Part shown: positions 60,758-64,000 of the stretch, piece by piece
Layout of the letters: each line of letters begins with the position of its first letter
Position numbering within the stretch: the first letter of the stretch is position 1
NCBI RefSeq assembly: GCF_040712075.1
Contig: NZ_JBFCVL010000007.1
Location: 1-64,000 of the forward strand
DNA length: 64,000 nt
Origin: Fodinicurvata sp. EGI_FJ10296
Lineage (GTDB): Bacteria > Pseudomonadota > Alphaproteobacteria > DSM-16000 > Inquilinaceae
Reading direction: 5' to 3'
Program-made: the position numbers and the translations under genes
The notes under the pieces: model-generated
What the model saw: only the letters and a program-made list of their open reading frames with translations
What the model was told of the DNA's origin: nothing
Database searches by the model: none

Positions 60758-61485
60758 GCCCTTTCCTCCTCCGCGCCAGCGGCGGGCGCATATTCCTCGC
60801 TCCCGGCCGGCGCGATCATGGCCACGGCAATGCCGGCCATCGCGCCGGCCAGAATTGACAGCGCTCCCGGCACCAACAGATGCACCACCGTTGCCGCAAC
60901 CGCGCTGGCAACGACCGGCAGAACCGCCGACGCCGAACCGACGAACGACACGATCAGCGCGATAAAGATGGCGGTAAAGGCAAAGTCGAAGCCAAGCGCG
61001 GCCGGATCGGCGATGACAGCCCCGATTGCCGTGCCCAGCCCGGTGAACAGCAGCCAACTGGTATAAAGCACGACGGCAAGCCCGAAATAATAGGACAGGC
61101 TCAACCGGCCGGACCGCGCGCGCCGCTCGGCCAGCGCCCAGATCTCGTCGGCCATGAAGAACGCCGCGATCAGCCGATGACGCCGCGGGACGGTTTGCAG
61201 CGACCGCGCCAGCGATGCCCCCATCAGCACATGGCGGGCATTGACCAGCAGAACCGACGCCGCAATGCCCAGCCACGGCAGGGGGTCGTTCCACAGCGAA
61301 ACCGCCACGAACTGCGACGATCCGGCAAAGACCAGGCCCGACATCGCAAGCACGTCGACCAGCGTCAATCCCTTGTCTGCCGCCACGCTGCCCAGCAGCA
61401 GCCCAAAAGGTGCGACGCCGAGTGCGACCGGCAGCATCAATCCGGCCGCCTCGCCGAAGTCGCGCGTGCTGTCATTCGTCGTCAT
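60754..61485 (-). CDS. azlC: AzlC branched-chain amino acid exporter subunit
   Basis: 243 residues, PF03591. GEAAGLMLPVALGVAPFGLL, MSGLVFAGSSQFVAVSLW, NARHVLMGASLAR and FFMADEIWAL are the family blocks. Large subunit of an amino acid exporter (LIV-E family). The AraC gene just upstream on the same strand is the likely regulator. Confidence 0.92.
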   Translation of the reverse strand: MTTNDSTRDFGEAAGLMLPVALGVAPFGLLLGSVAADKGLTLVDVLAMSGLVFAGSSQFVAVSLWNDPLPWLGIAASVLLVNARHVLMGASLARSLQTVPRRHRLIAAFFMADEIWALAERRARSGRLSLSYYFGLAVVLYTSWLLFTGLGTAIGAVIADPAALGFDFAFTAIFIALIVSFVGSASAVLPVVASAVAATVVHLLVPGALSILAGAMAGIAVAMIAPAGSEEYAPAAGAEEERA

Positions 61486-61531
61486 TGCGATACCCGTTCT
61501 GTCTGGCGCTTTGGAAAAGGTTTGGCGGTCG

Positions 61532-62392
61532 CTATGCACTCGGCCGATAGCGGCCGGGCGTGACGCCGACCCGGGCCTTGAACGCCCTGTTGAGGTGGCT
61601 CTGGTCGTAGAATCCGCAGGCGGTCGCGGCGTCGGCCAGGTCGGCGCCATGGCGCAACAACCGGCGGGCCGTCCGGACCCGAAGGTCGAGCAGATAGGCA
61701 TGGGGCGTCAACCCGACATGGGCTTTGAAGGCGCGGATCAGATGATAGCGCGTCAACCCCGCGACCGCCGCCAGATCGCCCAGATCGATGTCCGATGCCA
61801 TGTGCTCGTGGATATAGTCGCGCGCCCGACGGATCGCCATGGGCTCCCGGCCGACGGGAATGGCCGATCCGATATGGCCGTAGCGCCGGAGCACGTCGCC
61901 GTAGACGCCGATCAGCCGGCTGTCGGCCTCCAGTGTCGGGGTACCGGCATCCTCGGCCGCGCGATGGGCGGCGACGAATGCCGCCGCCAGTTCCGGGTCG
62001 TCGAACAATGGCCCGTCGCAATAGGGAGTATCGACGCGCCGCGCGAAGACCTCCGACGCGATATCGGCGATCAGGGCGCGGTCCGGATAGGTCATTCGGT
62101 AGACATAGCCCGTATCGGCCGGCTCGCCGTCATGCACCTCCTCCGGGTTGACGATGGTCAGTGCGCCGGGACCAGCATAGTGCCGGACACCACGGCACCG
62201 GAAGGTCTCGCACCCATGGGTGATGACGCCGATGACATAGGTTTCGTGGGTATGGGGCGCATAGCGATGGCGCCGGAAGCTGGCCCGCAGGCACTCCAGG
62301 CCGTTATGCCGGGGCACGCGCCACAGCGTGGCCGCCTCGTCGCGCGACAGGCAACTGGTGTCCAGTACGGAGGCTTGTGAACCAGGCATCAT
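61532..62392 (-). CDS. AraC family transcriptional regulator of azlCD
   Basis: 286 residues. N-terminal cupin-like effector domain (PHTHETYVIGVITHG, IVNPEEVHDGEP) and a C-terminal double helix-turn-helix (DLAAVAGLTRYHLIRAFKAH, ATACGFYDQSHLNRAFK). This type is often paired with AzlCD exporters and probably senses an amino acid. It lies 46 bp upstream of azlC. Confidence 0.9.
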   Translation of the reverse strand: MMPGSQASVLDTSCLSRDEAATLWRVPRHNGLECLRASFRRHRYAPHTHETYVIGVITHGCETFRCRGVRHYAGPGALTIVNPEEVHDGEPADTGYVYRMTYPDRALIADIASEVFARRVDTPYCDGPLFDDPELAAAFVAAHRAAEDAGTPTLEADSRLIGVYGDVLRRYGHIGSAIPVGREPMAIRRARDYIHEHMASDIDLGDLAAVAGLTRYHLIRAFKAHVGLTPHAYLLDLRVRTARRLLRHGADLADAATACGFYDQSHLNRAFKARVGVTPGRYRPSA

Positions 62393-62482
62393 GGCGGCAT
62401 CCTATGCGGGATCGGCCGCCCGCGTCTTGGACAGAATTGCTGTTTCGGATGGGTCGACCGTAATTCTGTCAGCGTGAGGGTC

Positions 62483-63292
62483 ATGCGCACCGTGACCACC
62501 ATCGCCCTCGGCGCACTCGCCGTCTATCTGCTGCTACTGGGTGGCCTTTTCGGGTGCCAGAGGCAGATGATGTATATGCCGATTGGCAATCTGCCGGCGC
62601 CGGCCGACGTCGGATTGCCCCGGGCCAACCTCCTGACCGCCCGGACAAGTGACGGGCTGGAACTGATCTCGTGGCACGTACCGGCACTTGATGATGAGCG
62701 GCCGACAATCGTCCTGTTTCAGGGCAATGCGGGCAATATTTCCCACCGCGCCTTCATCGCCAAGGCACTGGCCGAGGCCGGCTATGGCGTCGTTCTGGCC
62801 GGCTACCGGGGCTATGGCGGCAATCCGGGGTCGCCCGGCGAGCCGGGTCTGCTGGCCGATGGTCGCGCGCTGCTTGACGTTCTGGCCGAGCGCGGCGTCA
62901 GTGCCGAGAGTACCGCCCTGATGGGCGAGTCGCTCGGATCGGGCGTGGCCGTGCGCCTGGCTTCGGAACGGCCGGTCGCCGCCGTCATTCTGATTTCGCC
63001 ATTCACCTCGGCCGTCGATGTCGCCGCCCGGCACTATCCGATCTTTCCCGTCCGGCTGCTGATGACCGACAGGTTCGACAATCTTGGCCCGATCCGTGAG
63101 ATCGACGCCCCGTTGCTCGTCGTTCACGGCGATGCCGACACGATCGTCCCGACGGAACTGGGATGGCGCCTGTTCGATGCGGCGTCCGACCCCAAGTCGC
63201 TGGAAATCATCCCCGGCGCCGGCCACAACGACATTTATCAGTATGGGGCGCTAGAGCGAGTGCTGGCGTTTCTCCGGAGGCTGCAAGATTGA
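62483..63292 (+). CDS. alpha/beta hydrolase with N-terminal anchor (BEM46/ABHD13-like)
   Basis: 269 residues. A hydrophobic N-terminus (residues 3-22) is followed by a serine hydrolase domain: FQGNAGNISHR, GYRGYGGNPG, nucleophile GESLGSG, VVHGDADTIVP and GAGHND, the catalytic triad complete. Membrane-attached, possibly periplasmic; substrate unknown. ATG 62483 after GAGGG is preferred to GTG 62474. Confidence 0.85.
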   Translation: MRTVTTIALGALAVYLLLLGGLFGCQRQMMYMPIGNLPAPADVGLPRANLLTARTSDGLELISWHVPALDDERPTIVLFQGNAGNISHRAFIAKALAEAGYGVVLAGYRGYGGNPGSPGEPGLLADGRALLDVLAERGVSAESTALMGESLGSGVAVRLASERPVAAVILISPFTSAVDVAARHYPIFPVRLLMTDRFDNLGPIREIDAPLLVVHGDADTIVPTELGWRLFDAASDPKSLEIIPGAGHNDIYQYGALERVLAFLRRLQD

Positions 63293-63309
63293 TGATGCGC
63301 ACATCGCTG

Positions 63310-63339
63310 TTGACATTTACCTACAATCGTGCGTATTTT
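63310..63339 (+). promoter_or_regulatory. sigma-70-type promoter of the Alg8-like gene
   Basis: TTGACA (63310-63315) and TATTTT (63334-63339) are 18 bp apart at the point where the sequence becomes AT-rich, about 110 bp before the predicted start. Confidence 0.55.
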
Positions 63340-63449
63340 AATTTCTTTTAATTGATATTGTCTTTGCCTGGCGAATTGGCCACCTCGCGAAGAGCGCCGG
63401 GATGCGAATGAGCGAAAGTGCCTCGATACATCGTGCAAAGGAAAAAACC

Positions 63450-64000
63450 GTGAAAGTCAATCCGACTTTCGCGCCTCCTCTTCATAATATATTATTCGGT
63501 ATTATATACATATCTATTGCAATATTAGTTGCTATTCATCTTCCACCAGGCACCTTCGATCCAGAATCTCAGATCTTCATCTTTGTGATCGGTGCAATAG
63601 GTATATGGCGATATAGCTGGTGGCTTATTCATCTTGTTCGCTCTGTCATATATCGAATTCACACGTTTCCGAATATAAAGAGGAAAGCGCTACATAATAA
63701 TCACACTCCGAAAGAAATATTTATCCTGGTTACGTCATATCGAATCGATCCCATACACACGTGCCAAGTATATTCATCAATCATAGAAAATTGCATTAGC
63801 TGCAATATACCAACGACGATTTATGCTTCTGTGAGCGACAGATCTGATGTCGATATACTCTCGAACATCATTGAGCAATCGAATCCTCCGAGTTGGCTGA
63901 AGATCCGCTACATGTTTCAGCGTGGTGACGGAAAGCGCTCTGCCATGGCCGAAGTGCTGCGCGCCATTTCAAGAACGATCCCGCAGAAAGACTCTCTGGT
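63450..64000 (+). CDS. Alg8-like polysaccharide synthase, N-terminal part, cut by the window end
   Basis: About 184 residues are visible, the frame being open to the window end. Two membrane segments (NILFGIIYISIAILVAI; FIFVIGAIGIWRYSWWLIHL) precede a GT2 domain with ILVTSYRIDPIHTCQVYSSI, TIYASVSDRSDVDILSNI and GDGKRSAMAEVLRAISRTIP. This matches my recollection of Alg8, the mannuronan (alginate) synthase. GTG 63450 follows AAAGGA by 7 nt and is preferred to ATGs at 63402 and 63408. The DNA is much more AT-rich than the rest of the window, suggesting acquisition. The catalytic Asp blocks would lie beyond the window. Confidence 0.75.
   Translation, partial: MKVNPTFAPPLHNILFGIIYISIAILVAIHLPPGTFDPESQIFIFVIGAIGIWRYSWWLIHLVRSVIYRIHTFPNIKRKALHNNHTPKEIFILVTSYRIDPIHTCQVYSSIIENCISCNIPTTIYASVSDRSDVDILSNIIEQSNPPSWLKIRYMFQRGDGKRSAMAEVLRAISRTIPQKDSL

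Noticed and set aside
1-64000. tRNA, rRNA, CRISPR arrays, replication origin
   Set aside because: Looked for characteristic sequences and repeats; none was seen.

Overview
High-GC bacterial chromosome, most likely an alphaproteobacterium of the Rhodospirillales type. This is inferred from the aerobic (CobG-type) cobalamin genes carrying CbiD, the TRAP/TAXI transporters, the SQR/persulfide dioxygenase pair, DUF4864/DUF3592/DUF4189 proteins and remnants of IS3, IS5, IS630 and IS66 elements. No rRNA, tRNA or CRISPR array was recognised, so the placement rests on gene content only.

Layout. 1-6.4 kb is accessory DNA: a multi-hairpin RNA, a DprA/SLOG-like gene, a Fic protein, a flavin-reductase-like protein, HipBA and a hydrolase. 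6.4-9.6 kb carries a serine-hydrolase lipoprotein with cobD/cbiB and cobC. 9.8-16 kb is a sulfide-detoxification block (Crp/Fnr regulator, DUF2892, persulfide dioxygenase, DUF442-SQR fusion, peroxiredoxin) bounded by two chimeric transposase relics. 16-22 kb is a catabolic/transport operon: IclR, cyclase-family hydrolase, NMT1-type ABC transporter, amidohydrolase. 21.9-26 kb is a second accessory patch: another Fic protein, an AT-rich membrane gene, gene debris, a second copy of the multi-hairpin RNA and an XRE gene. 26.1-36.9 kb is a cobalamin-riboswitch-led corrin cluster (cobG-H-I-J, cobK, cobL-E-M, cbiD, cobA-B) with strand switches. 37-46 kb carries DedA, a UxaA-family dehydratase, small envelope proteins, a VWA protein, a LuxR regulator and a CHASE-PAS histidine kinase. 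46-58 kb carries a giant metzincin, a metallophosphatase, an amidohydrolase/flavin-reductase/TAXI-TRAP catabolic unit, a phosphodiester glycosidase and a glycosyltransferase. 58-63.3 kb carries an inverse autotransporter with a beta-helix passenger, AraC-AzlCD and an alpha/beta hydrolase. The window ends inside an AT-rich Alg8-like polysaccharide synthase gene.

The cob genes cover uroporphyrinogen III to cobyrinic acid diamide (CobA, I, G, J, M, CbiD, K, L, H, B, with CobE) plus the aminopropanol arm (CobC, CobD). CobNST, CobO, CobP, CobQ and CobV are not in the window.

The strongest candidate for something undescribed is the pair of RNAs at 425-650 and 25255-25512. They differ in most stem bases but keep the same series of hairpins, compensatory stem changes and identical internal-loop motifs, and both end about 70 nt before a small phage-like gene. 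Second is a 237-bp palindromic element flanked by 10-bp direct repeats and sitting in frame inside cobG.
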